In this document: piece by piece, positions 25,947-44,097 of the stretch
Layout: each line of letters opens with the position of its first letter
Numbering within the stretch: the first letter of the stretch is position 1
NCBI RefSeq assembly: GCF_026212465.1
Contig: NC_080056.1
Coordinates: 9,566,061-9,630,060, forward strand
Origin: Amaranthus tricolor
Lineage: Eukaryota; Streptophyta; Magnoliopsida; Caryophyllales; Amaranthaceae
Length of the DNA: 64,000 nucleotides
Direction of reading: 5' to 3'
Position numbers and translations under genes: made by a program
Notes under the pieces: model-generated
The model's input: only the letters and a program-made list of their open reading frames with translations
Told to the model about the DNA's origin: nothing
Database searches by the model: none

Positions 25947-27240
25947 ATGGTTCCTACAAAAAAACTTAAGTACACAACAAAGAGAACAAATAATGCAGAA
26001 GCTGCTGTCTGCATTAAATAAGAAGGGCAAACCAGTGCTAGGCACAATCAATGCACTTGCGATTGAGTTTCAAGTGTGTAGGAAAACAATCACACGTTTG
26101 TGGAATGATGTCAAGAAGCAGATGACAAACAACACCATAGTGATTAACCTCAACAGTAAGAGAGGGGGCAGAGAAGCAGCAAACAAAATCAAATTCGATG
26201 AAGAAAAATTTAAGGCCATTAAATATGAACTCAAGGGTACTCAGCATTTAGTAGCAAAGCAGATGGACGTGTCACAATCAACGGTGTGTAGGTGGAAGAG
26301 GAACAAAGTCATAAGAAGGCACACAAACGCAATCAAACCGAATTTGAATGAAACAAGTTACACAGGTTAAGCTTTGCATTATCTAAATATGAATATGATG
26401 AACAAAATGATGCATTCAAGTTTAAACCATATACTAACGTTGTTCACATAGATGAAAAACACTTCTATCTAACCCGAGAGACACAGAGTTATTATCTAGC
26501 TCCGGGTGAAGTAGAACCACATAGAGAGTGTCAATCAAAAAGGTTCATTCCAAAAATCATGTTTGTGTGTGCTGTTACAAAGCCAATATTTACAACTGAA
26601 GGTGATGTTTTTTTTTGATGGCAAGATAGGCATTTGGCCATTTATTACATAGGAGCCAGCAAAAAGAAGCTCAAAGAACATGAAAAGGGGGGAGTTGGAA
26701 ACAAAACCAATACAATCAATCACAAAAGAGCACATTAGAGCAATGCTTATCACTAATGTGCTGCCAACCATAAGAGCAAAATGGCCTGCAGGATTGTCAA
26801 AGCATATTTACATTCAACAAGACAATGCCAAACCACATATAGCACACAATGACAGAGATTTTTTAGAAGAGGCAATGAAAGATGGATTTAATATACAATT
26901 AGTGCAACAACCTCCAAATTCCCCTGACATGAACGTGCTAGATCTAGGATTTTTTAGATCAATTCAAGCTTTGCAATATCAAAAATCTGCTTACAATGTT
27001 ACACAATTACTTAGGGCTGTGAATAATGCATTTCAGAATCTAAGTCCACAATGTTTAAGGTTTGTATTCATCACTTTACAAGCTTGTATGATAGAGGTCA
27101 TGAAAAGACAAGGGGGGTTTGACTATCACATTCCTCACATGAACAAAACAAAGGCAGCAAGGGAAGGGACTTTACCAGATTACCTGAGTATTGACAAACA
27201 ATTGGTTGTTGATCACTTCAACATTTATTCACAAAGCTAA
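25947..27240 (+). pseudogene. Mariner-like (DD39D) transposase, mutated
   Basis: The likely original start is ATG 25947 (MVPTKK); an A-run near 25958 shifts the frame into LSTQQREQIMQKLLSALNKK. The N-terminal DNA-binding part has two helix-turn-helix regions (EFQVCRKTITRLWNDVKK; AKQMDVSQSTVCRWKR). The catalytic residues are all present: VVHIDEKHF (first D, near 26450), IQQDNAKPH (second D, near 26820) and PPNSPDMNVLDLGFF (third D, near 26935). A second frameshift lies near 26363, a third in the T-run at about 26607-26617, and a TAG replaces Gln near 26651. The C-terminus ends at 27240. About 420 aa would be restored in outline, a normal length. The lesions are few, so inactivation looks fairly recent. 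Confidence 0.9.
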
Positions 27241-27796
27241 GTACAGAAAAAATGAATCAGCTTGTGGAACTGATTGGCTATGCAGGGGGGATTGATCAAG
27301 GGGATTTGAATGTAGAATTATCAGAAAACAGCAACAACCAATCTCAACGTATTTCAGCAGGAGCAACAGAAATCATCATATGAACAATAGAACAGCAACC
27401 AACAACAACAGCACAGAACATCAGCCAACACAACCTTAACCAACACAACAAAATGTTTCAAATGTAAGTTCCTTTTGACTTTGGACATATTTTTGGGATC
27501 TTTAACATGGGATGTTTCAGATGCAAACAACAAAAATTTTATGTTGTTTTCAATGAAACATTTTTATTCAAATATACATTAATGAAAAAAAATGGTTGTT
27601 TTAGTACTCTCAGGTAAACTTTTTTATTTTTTTTGAAATCATTGAGTAGGAAATCGAACATCTTTGTGCATTAAACGTTGAAAAATAATCCAAACCCCCT
27701 TTGTTCGATTTTATGGCGGCTAGAAATGCTCTCACTTTCAGATCACAGAGCAATGAAATAAAATGCATACAAAACCGTTTAAAAACAAAATCATCA

Positions 27797-28237
27797 TCAG
27801 TCAAAATGAACATGCACCAACACGAACAGAAACTCACTTGAGAAAGGACCTAGCTTATCAAGCCAATCTTCTTCTTCACAATCAGTATTCGAAAAAACAG
27901 CATCAATGGAAGAATATTCACGATCAGGATACATATCAGGCTCAGGTGTGTAAATGGGTTCACCTTCAGAGTCAAGTCTTCTTCCCCACTTAGGATCAGT
28001 CTCAACAGAAGTTGAGTCATCATAGTAATCAAAAGACTCTTCCTCAAACGATTTCAGTCCAGATCTAGGGTTTCCATCATCGAACCCCGTAAACTCTATC
28101 TTAGAAGGCGATTTGTAAGGAGATTTGGGGATTCTCAAAAGTAAAGAAGTACGTGAGTTAGGGTTTTTCATGGGTGAGTTTATTGTCGAGTTAGGGTTCT
28201 TCAGGGGGGATTTAAAAGGCGAACTGGAGTTTGCCAT
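27797..28237 (-). CDS. Antisense ORF of unknown function inside the mariner element
   Basis: An open frame of 146 codons starting at ATG 28237, wholly inside the mariner element and opposite to the transposase. The N-terminus has three Ser/Pro/Asn-rich repeats (SSPFKSPLKNPNS, TINSPMKNPNS, IPKSPYKSPSK), followed by an acidic region (SFEEESFDYYDD, NTDCEEEDWLDKLG). A good donor (AAGTGAGT) lies after DWLDKLGPFS, so the last ~15 residues may be intronic. The presumed mRNA leader covers the 61-bp tandem repeats. I do not recognise the family. It could be a captured host exon, an element-encoded accessory protein, or chance; length and composition bias argue mildly against chance. Confidence 0.45.
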   Translation of the reverse strand: MANSSSPFKSPLKNPNSTINSPMKNPNSRTSLLLRIPKSPYKSPSKIEFTGFDDGNPRSGLKSFEEESFDYYDDSTSVETDPKWGRRLDSEGEPIYTPEPDMYPDREYSSIDAVFSNTDCEEEDWLDKLGPFSSEFLFVLVHVHFD

Positions 28238-28238
28238 G

Positions 28239-28420
28239 AGAACAACACGAAAGAAATTAAGGAATAAGGTGAAGCTTCAACCCAGATCTAGGGTTATCAG
28301 AGAACAACACAAAAGAAATTAAGGAAGACGGTGAAGCTTTAACCTAGATTTAGGGTTTTCAGAGAACAACACGAAAGAACATAAGGAAGAAGGTGAAGCT
28401 TCAACCCAGGGTTATCAGAA
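28239..28420. repeat. Three tandem ~61-bp units near the mariner right end
   Basis: Units begin GAGAACAACACGAAAGAA and contain GGTGAAGCTTCAACC and AGGGTTATCA. Three consecutive copies differ at a few positions. They lie between the antisense ORF start and the right inverted repeat. Confidence 0.85.
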
Positions 28421-29348
28421 AACGGCAAGAGGAATGGGGATGGGTAGGGTTTTAGGTTTAAAAAGGGAGGGAGTGTTAAAATGGGTGGGTATGTTAATTA
28501 GGATTTAAGTATGTTGATTAATTAAAAGGGAGGAAAAATTAGTATGGGTAATGGAGGGTATAATTGAAAATAGGATAAACTACTAAGGGCATAATAGTCA
28601 AAAATGCATACCAAAAATAGAAATGGAACAATTAAGGTGACTTGACCATAAAAGGAAATTGGACACCTAAGTTGAATAGAAGGGAGTATATCTTTTTAAT
28701 TCATGTGTATCTTTTAAATAATTTAGTATTATAAATAAAATATAATTTCTATGCAATTATCAATAATTATTTTAAACATTTTTTTAAACTCTCTTAAACT
28801 CTCCATATACTAGTTACAAATTTTGTTACTACTTGAAGACTTCTTCTAGTGTGGCCGACGATAATTTGGACTAGAAATAGTCATAAAGAAACTAATCAAT
28901 AATTTAAAGTAATAATGGTACTTTTTAGTTGCCTACTTGTAAATCAGATAAAATGTACTACATTGCATGTAATTTAGAAAGTTTTGCAAGTCAATTAAGA
29001 AATATTTTTAATTATATTTTGGTCTGCAGGAAAGTGAAACATAAATATAATAATCTACGATTAAATTAAAGGGAATGTTAAATTCTAAAATCTAAATAAA
29101 AAACAAAAAAGTGTGCGTAGAGTCAACTTGTATGCGCCGACGTGAGAGAACATGGTTTTTTCTTTCTTTGTTTGACACCGTCCCTTGTCGTCCTGTTTTA
29201 CGTACCATTCTAAACCAAACGAATTATTTACGTCCAATATATAATCCCGAGATCATTTAAATGGGGTTGGTTTTAATGTATATAATATATTTTGGGGCCT
29301 TAATCATCTTTAGGATATGTTATACACTTTAACACGCTCCCTCACATG

Positions 29349-30179
29349 CATAGGCGAAGCTATATCGAGGGCCAGCGGAGGCCCGACCCCCTTGCAAAAA
29401 ACGCGATTTTTTGTAATTTTGGCTTCGGCCCCCTTACTAATATATAATACTCCCTCCGAACCAATTTAGATTTTCCATTTGCTTGGGCACGGTTATTAAG
29501 GATGGTGTGAGGTCCATTAAAAAAGGTAAGTAGTAAAGGGTAAGTGGTAAAGAGTAAGTAGTAAAGGGTAGTTGGGTAAGTAAGGTATATAGAGGTATAT
29601 TCGTAATTACTTGTGTGAACTAAGAATATTTAGGTAAAAAAAAGATTGACAAAAATAAAAATGGGACAACTAAAAAAACTTTGCCAAATAAGGAAATGGG
29701 ACAACTAAATTGGTTTGGAGGGAGTATAATTTAAAGAGTGCGTAATTGTAACAAAAATTACTATAGGTTAATGGTTGGGATAACATATTTGTAATTTAAG
29801 GTAATAGATCAAACCCAAATTTGAACTATTATTTTTTACTAGACTAATAAATTTAATTTATACTATAATGTCATTATTTTCTATCTTTCATAGTTTCGCA
29901 TTCATCCTTTTTAGTGTGTGTTTTTATATTTTTGCTATCTTAATTTTAATAATGTTTTTCTAGAGACTTAAAAGGCAGATATATGAAGTCAAAAACACTT
30001 AGTTTTGTTTTTTCAAAAGGGGTAATTATATGGAAGCTTCAAAGCTTCAACTCTATTTGTCATGATTCAAGTTAATTGATTTTCAAATTTTTATAGTTTT
30101 ACTAGTTTATATATAATAAATAATTTGCTAGTATATCGACAATTTAGCCCTCCAACTGAAAATCCTGGGTTCGCCCCTG
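29349..30179. mobile_element. Non-autonomous hAT-type element inside the TRIM
   Basis: Ends CATAGGCGAAGC and, inverted, CAGGGGCGAACCCAGGATTT, continuing GC-rich (GAGGGCC on both sides). Flanked by an 8-bp duplication CTCACATG (29341-29348) / CTCACACG (30180-30187), one mismatch, as expected for hAT elements. It contains a further Stowaway MITE and no transposase. Confidence 0.85.
29450..29724. mobile_element. Stowaway MITE inside the hAT element
   Basis: Ends CTCCCTCCGAACCAATTTAG and, inverted, CTCCCTCCAAACCAATTTAG: an 18/20 match. TA flanks on both sides (29448-29449 and 29725-29726). The interior has a GGTAAGTAGTAAAGGG-type triplication. 275 bp, no ORF. Confidence 0.9.
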
Positions 30180-30579
30180 CTCACACGAGAGCGCATTAGG
30201 CTAAAAGTGTGGATATGCATAAACGCTGAATATTTTGCATTAAATGAGGGGTGGTTGAGATTCGAACCTTTGACCTCTTGTCACGTTGGCTCTGATATCA
30301 TGTCAAAAAATCAACTCAATTAAATATTTAAGTTGATGGTTGAGGTCCCAAAATATGTTATACTCTAAAAGTTTGGCTAATTAGTTTAAAAGTTGCTTTT
30401 TTAAAAAACGTTTAAAAACCAAAATTGACGATCGTGCCTTAACTCATTTTCTCTTTTGTCAGTTGTTGTCATTCTAACATCATTGCACAACTTTCATTCA
30501 ACTTTCTTGGTCTCTCATTTCCTAAGATTATTTCTCGCACATAACATGCATTTTCTTGTTGATGGTTGGAGTTTCGGTG

Positions 30580-31160
30580 TGACTTTAAGTGTATCAATGA
30601 TCTATGATGATGTGTAGATGTATGTATGTACATACATGATGATGAGGGAGTCTTTATGGATCTCTGATGAGCTGCTCGACCAAGAGCATGGCATGCTTGA
30701 CCGAGCCTGTTGGCTCGACTAGATCAGTGAGCATTTTGATCTGCTGCTCGACTGAAATCAAAGTCGCTCGACCAAGGGGTATTTCGCTCAACCGGTCGAG
30801 CGAGGTTCCAGAACGCACTATGTTTTCATGCGCGATAAGTTTTACGAGAATGTTTTAATGTGGGCCTTTGCCCAATCATTTGTATAAGGCTTCTACTATA
30901 AATAGGAGTCCCATACACTCACTCCAAAGCATTCAAACCCTAGCTAAACACAAACCCATTTTCTTCTCTCTTCTCCAAGTGTGATACTTCTTTGTAAGAG
31001 TTCTTGAGAACTCCATTGTTTCTTCACATAATCAAGCAAGCTACCCACCACCGAGGACGTAGCCTACATTGAGGTGAACCTCGTAAATCTTGTGTTTTTG
31101 ATTTTTTGTTTTGTTTCTTATTATTTCTTATTGCTTATTATTGAAGTGTTGTATCATTGC
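30580..31160 (+). mobile_element. LTR-like sequence (solo LTR candidate)
   Basis: Contains clustered GCTCGA palindrome-type motifs (30670-30810), a TATAAATA box at 30897-30904, a C/T-rich stretch with CTTCTCTCTTCTCC, and a short hairpin GTTCTTGAGAACTC near 31000, in the order expected for U3-R-U5. No gag-pol follows and I could not identify a target duplication, so both borders are approximate. Confidence 0.5.
30897..30904 (+). promoter_or_regulatory. TATA box of the LTR-like sequence
   Basis: TATAAATA followed by GGAGTCCC, about 60 bp before a C/T-rich leader. This is consistent with a retroelement promoter; it is not tested by sequence alone. Confidence 0.5.
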
Positions 31161-32917
31161 ATTGAACAACCTTACTATTAGTTTTGGGTGATTCCTAGGG
31201 ATAAACATGAAACTTTAGACCCTAGTGTGATTGTTTTTTCATAGATTTTTGTTATTTTCTTCAAACCTAACCCCAGGTAATCTCTATACTTTTCAAATTC
31301 ATATATTCTTAGCTTTTTCTTTACTTATTTAGAAATTTTAGGGTTTATTTCGCCATTTTTGTTGTTGAATTTCGACATACTAGGGTTTATTTTTGATTCA
31401 ATTTTTGTTGTATATTTTGTATTGCATTCCGTTATGAATTTTTCAAGCAACAATGCTAGTTTTATTCGAAGATGATAAACCATTGATTTTTTCGAAAGGG
31501 TGATTTTGGAAGTTGGTAATAAAGACGATCTACAAACAGTACCAGACAAACCATTAAAGAGGTAGGAGACCTCCTCTGATGCTTTTGTTATCAAAGCCCA
31601 CCCCAAGACAAAGATCAAGAAGCCTAAACTTTGCTCTGTGAAATTGGAAATCGATGAGAAAATGCAAGTATAATCTTTGTATATCATGTTTTTTTTCTTA
31701 AATTTTTATGATTGTGTGTTTTGGTACTTGTTTATGTGTATGTGTTTTCTGAATATGTTGGGGTTTAGAGTATGTCAAGTAGGGATTTGGTGAAAAGAAT
31801 ACCGACGGAGAAAATATTTTGTCGCCAAGTTAGCGACAAAGAGAGCAACAAGATTTCCATCTGGCACAGCAATAGTGGAAACAGAGCTTTTTGTCGTCAT
31901 TTTTGTTGCTAAACACGTTTGGCGATAAGAATGATGACAAAAAGTACCTCTTGTTGCCATTCTTTTTTTTATTTTGTATTGAATTTCATGACTTATGCAC
32001 TATTTTCACTCTTTATATCTTTTTTTGTTACAAGACAGACTAAGAGAAGAGGAAGGACTAGTAAGAATTGAACTCAGATTCCTCTTAGAGAAAGTGATAC
32101 GCTCAGATAAGATCCTATTTTCACCCTAAGTACTTTTAAGTTGTGCATAATTAATTAAAAGTAAAAAAAAAATGTAATATTATGAGAATAATAATTGAGG
32201 TGAATCGAACAAAATATCACTTGCCAATATGTTTGTTATCCATAAATTATGATGTAAGATAATATTGTTTTATGAATAAAGACTATGTCTGACAAAAGGT
32301 GACACAACCTGTTAATCTAATCATAAGCTAACCCGAAATAATTAAATTTGAGTTTTTTTTAACCTATTAATTTAAAGGAATGACCCGATATGATTTGTTT
32401 ATTAAATGAATTAGGTTAATTCAAAATTTTAAACCTGAAACACATATGTATTACTCATTTGATTATACAAGTTAATTTCGAGTCAAATCAATCAGTATAA
32501 CATAAACTTAATTCATATTATATTATCCTTTTTTATATTTTGTAAATACAAAATAAACAACTCTTAAACCAAGAGTATAAAATTAAGGTATAAAGAATAT
32601 GATGGAGCCAATGTTAAAAACCCTAAAATGGAAACAAAAAAGGTCTAAATAGGTTAAAAGGGTTAAAACCAGGTTGATAGATCAAGTTAAGGTTGTGATT
32701 TTCGACCCATTTATCTAAAGGGTTAGGTCCAAGTTAAGAGATTTCTAGCCCATTTACATATAACCCAAACAAAAACCCAACATGACCTGATCAATGTTTT
32801 ACATACCTAATAAAGACTACTATGCAAATGTTATAATTACTAGCACTTCTAGTAATATATTTAATTTTGGCCCAAATTATTTATCATTTATGTTGTAAAA
32901 ATGTAGTTTATAAAATA
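31161..32917. other. Unassigned sequence with CACTA-like motifs near 31.85 kb
   Basis: Between 31800 and 31970 the motifs GTTAGCGACAAAG, GAGCAACAAG, TTTTTGTTGCTAAAC and CTTGTTGCCATTC resemble CACTA subterminal repeats, but no TTGTAGTG terminus follows. A short plus-strand frame (KAHPKTKIKKPKLCSVKLEI, 31582-31641) is unrecognised. The rest is AT-rich. Confidence 0.4.
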
Positions 32918-33564
32918 CTCCCTCCTATTCATTCTTAATGTATCATGTCCTTACTTAGTTAAGTCTTCCTAAGGGCATATTTAAATTGGGTGTAAATATT
33001 TAAGGGGAGAAATAAAGTCAAACTAATTAATGAAATGAAACCAAATAAAAATGCATTTAAAGTAGTTGAGATAGTTGTGAAAAAGGTAAAAGGAGTATAA
33101 AATAAAAATAATGAAGGAAAAAGAATATGATCTCCCTTATTATGGAGGTAATATATAATCCCTCACCTTCCCCTAAGATAAATATTTACCCCACAAAATT
33201 AAAAGCTTCTTTCATTTTTCATCACTTTGCAACCATTCTTCCATCTGTACAACAATTAAATTTCACTAATTTTTCATTTATCAACTTCATTTTCTTACTT
33301 TGACTTTTTTTCACCCCTTAAATATTTACACTCAATCCAAGCATGCCCTAAGTGTGTTATTTCTATTTTAGATATGTTAACGTTACCAATTTATCCTTAC
33401 TAAACTTAACTTTTTCACACCTTCACACCTTTACACCTACTAATTCAACTTTACCCCTATGAAAATTTAAAAACACTATACTTTTTACTTTCTCATGTGG
33501 TCTCATTTGACCACCTAAAAATAATGAAAAGTCAAATGGGACACATTAAGTGAATAGGAGGGAA
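32918..33564. mobile_element. Stowaway-like element, itself interrupted
   Basis: Left end CTCCCTCCTATTCATTCTTA and, inverted, TTCCCTCCTATTCACTTAAT, with TA at both flanks. The ends resemble those of the mariner element at 25135-28686 (CTCCCTCCTATTCA). The interior is split by a Tourist-like MITE. Confidence 0.82.
32973..33348. mobile_element. Tourist-like (PIF/Harbinger) MITE inside the Stowaway-like element
   Basis: Left arm GGGCATATTTAAATTGGGTG (then TAAATATTTAAGGGG) and inverted right arm GGGCATGCTTGGATTGAGTG (then TAAATATTTAAGGGG). TAA at both borders (32970-32972 and 33349-33351) fits the 3-bp duplication of this superfamily. 376 bp, non-coding. Confidence 0.85.
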
Positions 33565-33898
33565 TACTAATTTTGCGGTTGACTTTTACTCTGACTTCAA
33601 CTTTTTAAACTCATTCAATATAATGTTAGTCTAGATCCGCCAATGGCTATGACATTTGGTGGCAATATTGTGAAGAAAAATCCATATATAACGATGATAA
33701 CTTTGTTACTATAAAAATGACATAATACATTTCATCAAAACTATCATTTATATTACTACCGCTTACAAATCCCTAAGTGTTAATTTTACAAAACCTAGTT
33801 CAAAATTTTTCCATGTATAAATCAAATCAAAATTCACAAGCTTCATCCTAGTTGTTTCCTCTACATACAAAAAGGCAAAGGATTTCATCCAAGGGTCA

Positions 33899-41282
<7,384 letters not shown>

Positions 41283-41298
41283 TTTCTTTTTCCCTTTT

Positions 41299-41340
<42 letters not shown>

Positions 41341-41341
41341 T
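41299..41341. repeat. (TAA)n microsatellite just upstream of the WAT1 start
   Basis: About 14 TAA units, 17-59 bp upstream of the WAT1 ATG on the minus strand, so probably in its 5' UTR or core promoter. Confidence 0.9.
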
Positions 41342-42300
41342 ATTACTTCACTTATCTAGCTATTTTAAAATCTCTTTTGAAAGAAAATAAAGAAAATTAT
41401 TTACTCCATTAAGAAAAAGAGATATTTGAATTTTTGTTGAATTTGGGTAGATAATAATACTAATAATGTTATCGAAATAGATTATATTCTTTATTTTGAG
41501 GATAGAGAAGAAAGGGAATAGATTTTGGTGTAGTAATTGTAGGAACCATACGAGAAATAAATGCACCAATTAAGGATAAGGATTAGACATGTTAAAACGG
41601 TGGAGTTAGTTTTGGTTGGGGTTGTTTATAATTGATTTATTTTTGTGTTGGGTCTGTTTTATTAATTTAATGAGATAAGGTTCAAATTTTTTATCTTATT
41701 ATCAATAAAATCTTTTTCATATGATTTTTTTCTAAGAAATTAACCAATACTAATTTTATAAGTTTGATAAAGAATTATTAATTCAAATAAAAATTATATG
41801 GAAATATGACGAATTTCAACATAAATGTTTATAATGTAGAATTGAAAATGAACAAAATATTTCAGAGAAATTAAATTTGTTTTGTTTTTATTTGATCAAT
41901 TTCAAATTATGAGTTAATTTATATATAAATTTTAGCCAAGGATTTCTAGTTGTATTTTGAATCAATTTTAAATTGAATAAAAAAAATTAAAATCTCTAAT
42001 AAAAATTTAGTGCCTTATGAATGCGAGGTTATACTTATTGTTACTTCAATTTCCGATAGTGAAGGCTTTTGGGAAAAGGCTCATTCTCTAGAAAGGAACT
42101 TTAATTACTAATTAAGACTTCTAATTTTTTGTTGGTTTTAATTTTTCTGTGATTAATCCTCTAAATATATATATATTTTTTTATTTTTCAAATTGTTAAT
42201 TTTTTTGTAATGCATTACTTTTGTTTTTATTTGATCAATTTAATGTATGTTTGATTTGAGTAAATAAAATTTGTGTGTTTTAAATTTTTTTTCTTTATTT
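41342..42300. other. WAT1 5' flank, AT-rich
   Basis: No gene is recognised. This must include the WAT1 promoter, but I see no element I can assign with confidence. Confidence 0.4.
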
Positions 42301-42807
42301 TTATATGGTAAGTTTTTCTTCAACTTTTGAAGACACCCCAATGCTCATTTGTTTCTTCAACTTAAGTTTTTCATTTTTATGGACTTCTAAGCAATACTTC
42401 TTAGCGGTTTTTCGACAAATAAATTTACAATCTTCATTTAAGAAGCTATGTATAGCTCGATTTTCAGCATCTTCAACAAATGTAAAGGAATAACCATGTC
42501 TTATAATTGCCCTAGCCACTAATTGCTTATACATGGAAGGGTCAAAATGTTTTAGATCACCCTTGTCTTTCTTACCCTTTTTTTGTTTGTTAATTTCAAA
42601 AGTAGCTCGTGCAAAGCAAGACTCACTATGACGCTTAAAATTTGTGGTTCCATTAGTAGAATGAGCAAGAATAGGACCTTGTTTGCAATATTTACAAAGA
42701 GCTCTTGGAATATTGTCCTCAAACATGTGACCATCAAAACAATCATAATCCTTCCAAACAGGAGAAGTCCATTTTCTTTTTTTACATTCGGACAATGGCG
42801 CATTCAT
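42301..42807 (-). pseudogene. BED zinc-finger N-terminus of a hAT transposase (RICESLEEPER/DAYSLEEPER type)
   Basis: A 168-codon frame from ATG 42807. A basic start (KKRKWTSPVWKDYDCF) leads into a BED-type finger: C-x2-C in CKYCKQG, then NGTTNFKRHSESC supplying the distal His and Cys. Next comes the conserved hAT segment LVARAIIRHGYSFTFVEDAENRA (two pieces, 42445-42510) and RKTAKKYCLEVHKNEKLKLK. The frame then stops, whereas intact relatives run to 600 or more residues with a C-terminal hAT dimerisation domain. A Ser/Pro-rich segment on the same strand at about 43140-42975 could be an upstream exon. Confidence 0.8.
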
Positions 42808-43394
42808 GTTGTTTGTAGCTGCTTGCTCTTCTACTCATAAAGACAAAGAAACAAGTTTGTATCAAGCTGATTACTCAATGACTGACTTAGCAAAATTAAA
42901 CATTAGACTAGTTTATAAAAAACATTCAGTTAAACTAATTTATAAAAAAAAAACAAATTTATTCATAACTTACCCACACTTGGACATGAATTCGCACTAC
43001 ATGAAGAAGAGATTGAAAATCCCGGTGAAATAATTGGAGTTGAAGATGGAGTTGAGGATGAAGATGGTGAGAGTTGAGTATATCCTTGAATTATTGGAAG
43101 ATTTGGCATTGAAAATGGAGATTTTGGAGGTCTTCGTTTTTGTTTTGATATGCTTATCAACAAACAAACAACATACAAAAAAACCCATACATTATCAACA
43201 AACAACATATGATTCAACAGCGATTCACCATACATTATCAACAAACAACATATGATTCAAAAAACCCATACATTAATCAGGATTATGTGAACTAATCATC
43301 ATTAGTAACAATCTAACATTCGGCAACCCTACTACGTTACCTAGGTGTGGAACGGACAATGAAGCACTCGGAAAAGCGATCAAGCAAACTGAAA

Positions 43395-43935
43395 ATCAAT
43401 GTTTATCATTTAACCCTTCCCAGAAATAAAATCATCAAAAAAAAGAAGAAATTGGCAACGATGAGAACTTGGCAACGATGGAAGGAGAACTTGAGAACTT
43501 GAGGAAGAGATGAGAACTTCTACTTTACCCAAAGCATCTTAATTGACTCAAATAATTATCAATTTGGCTTCTACTTTACCCAAAGCTACTGAAAATCAAG
43601 AACAGCATCTAATTTGATGTACTTTCACTCACCTGCTCCGGCAATTACAACTTCTAATGGCTTCTGAGGACGAGGCGAATTCCGAAAAGTAGAAGATAAG
43701 TAGGCGGCTTCCAAGAAATTGGATGTACTTTCAAGCTCTGGCCTAGGATAATCTATACAAACAACCTGCATCATACAAAAAAAAAACAAATTATTCATTT
43801 AAAAAAAAAGAATCAATCTTTATCATTTAACCCTTCCCAGAAATAAAATCATCAAAAAAAAAAAAGAAATTGGCAACGATGAGAACTTGGCAACGATGGA
43901 AGGAGAACTTGAGAACTTGAGGAAGAGATGAGAAC
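43395..43935. repeat. Two direct ~125-bp copies 416 bp apart
   Basis: 43395-43519 and 43811-43935 are almost identical; both contain TTTAACCCTTCCCAGAAATA and GGCAACGATGGAAGGAGAAC. They differ mainly in A-run length. The spacer repeats TTCTACTTTACCCAAAGC at about 43517 and 43570. This may be subterminal structure of the hAT remnant. Confidence 0.85.
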
Positions 43936-44097
43936 TTGAGGAAGATGAACAAGGCGCGACGAATGGAAGGAGATGGCAAATTGGCAACGATGGCGGCAGC
44001 ACGCTAGTAGAGTAGGGTTTGTTTGGTTTTCAAGAAGTCAAGAACTCAAGAAGTAAAGATGAAATTGACCAACGTGGGTTTTTTTAACAATCACCAA

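Larger units (their letters stand above)
25135..28686 (+). mobile_element. Mariner-like element with Stowaway-type ends (3552 bp)
   Basis: Left end CTCCCTCCTATTCAGGATAG (then GTGTCCCATTT) and inverted right end CTCCCTTCTATTCAACTTAG (then GTGTCCAATTT) give ~31-bp terminal inverted repeats. TA dinucleotides flank both ends (25133-25134, 28687-28688). Inside lies a plus-strand DD39D transposase pseudogene (25947-27240), an antisense ORF (28237-27797) and a 61-bp tandem repeat near the right end. Size and organisation are those of plant mariner elements such as beet Vulmar1 (comparison from memory of the family). Small MITEs with the same type of ends elsewhere in the window could be mobilised by such a transposase. 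Confidence 0.92.
29275..30385 (-). mobile_element. TRIM-type miniature LTR element split by a hAT insertion
   Basis: Minus-strand orientation. The right part has an LTR-like repeat beginning TGTCAAAAAATCAACTCAAT at 30301. A primer-binding site adjoins it (30288-30300, reverse complement TGATATCAGAGCC, one mismatch from the tRNA-Met-type TGGTATCAGAGCC). The left part (29275-29348) carries the other, rearranged LTR-like end. The two halves are separated by the element at 29349-30179 with a CTCACATG / CTCACACG duplication. No coding capacity. Confidence 0.7.

Noticed and set aside
31325..31687. A 120-codon minus-strand frame downstream of the LTR-like block
   Set aside because: No domain, membrane topology or codon pattern supports it; the sequence is AT-rich and repetitive in the area.
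43034..43255. Plus-strand frame with Glu/Leu-rich sequence
   Set aside because: It is the complement of the Ser/Pro-rich stretch upstream of the BED finger on the minus strand and has no independent support.
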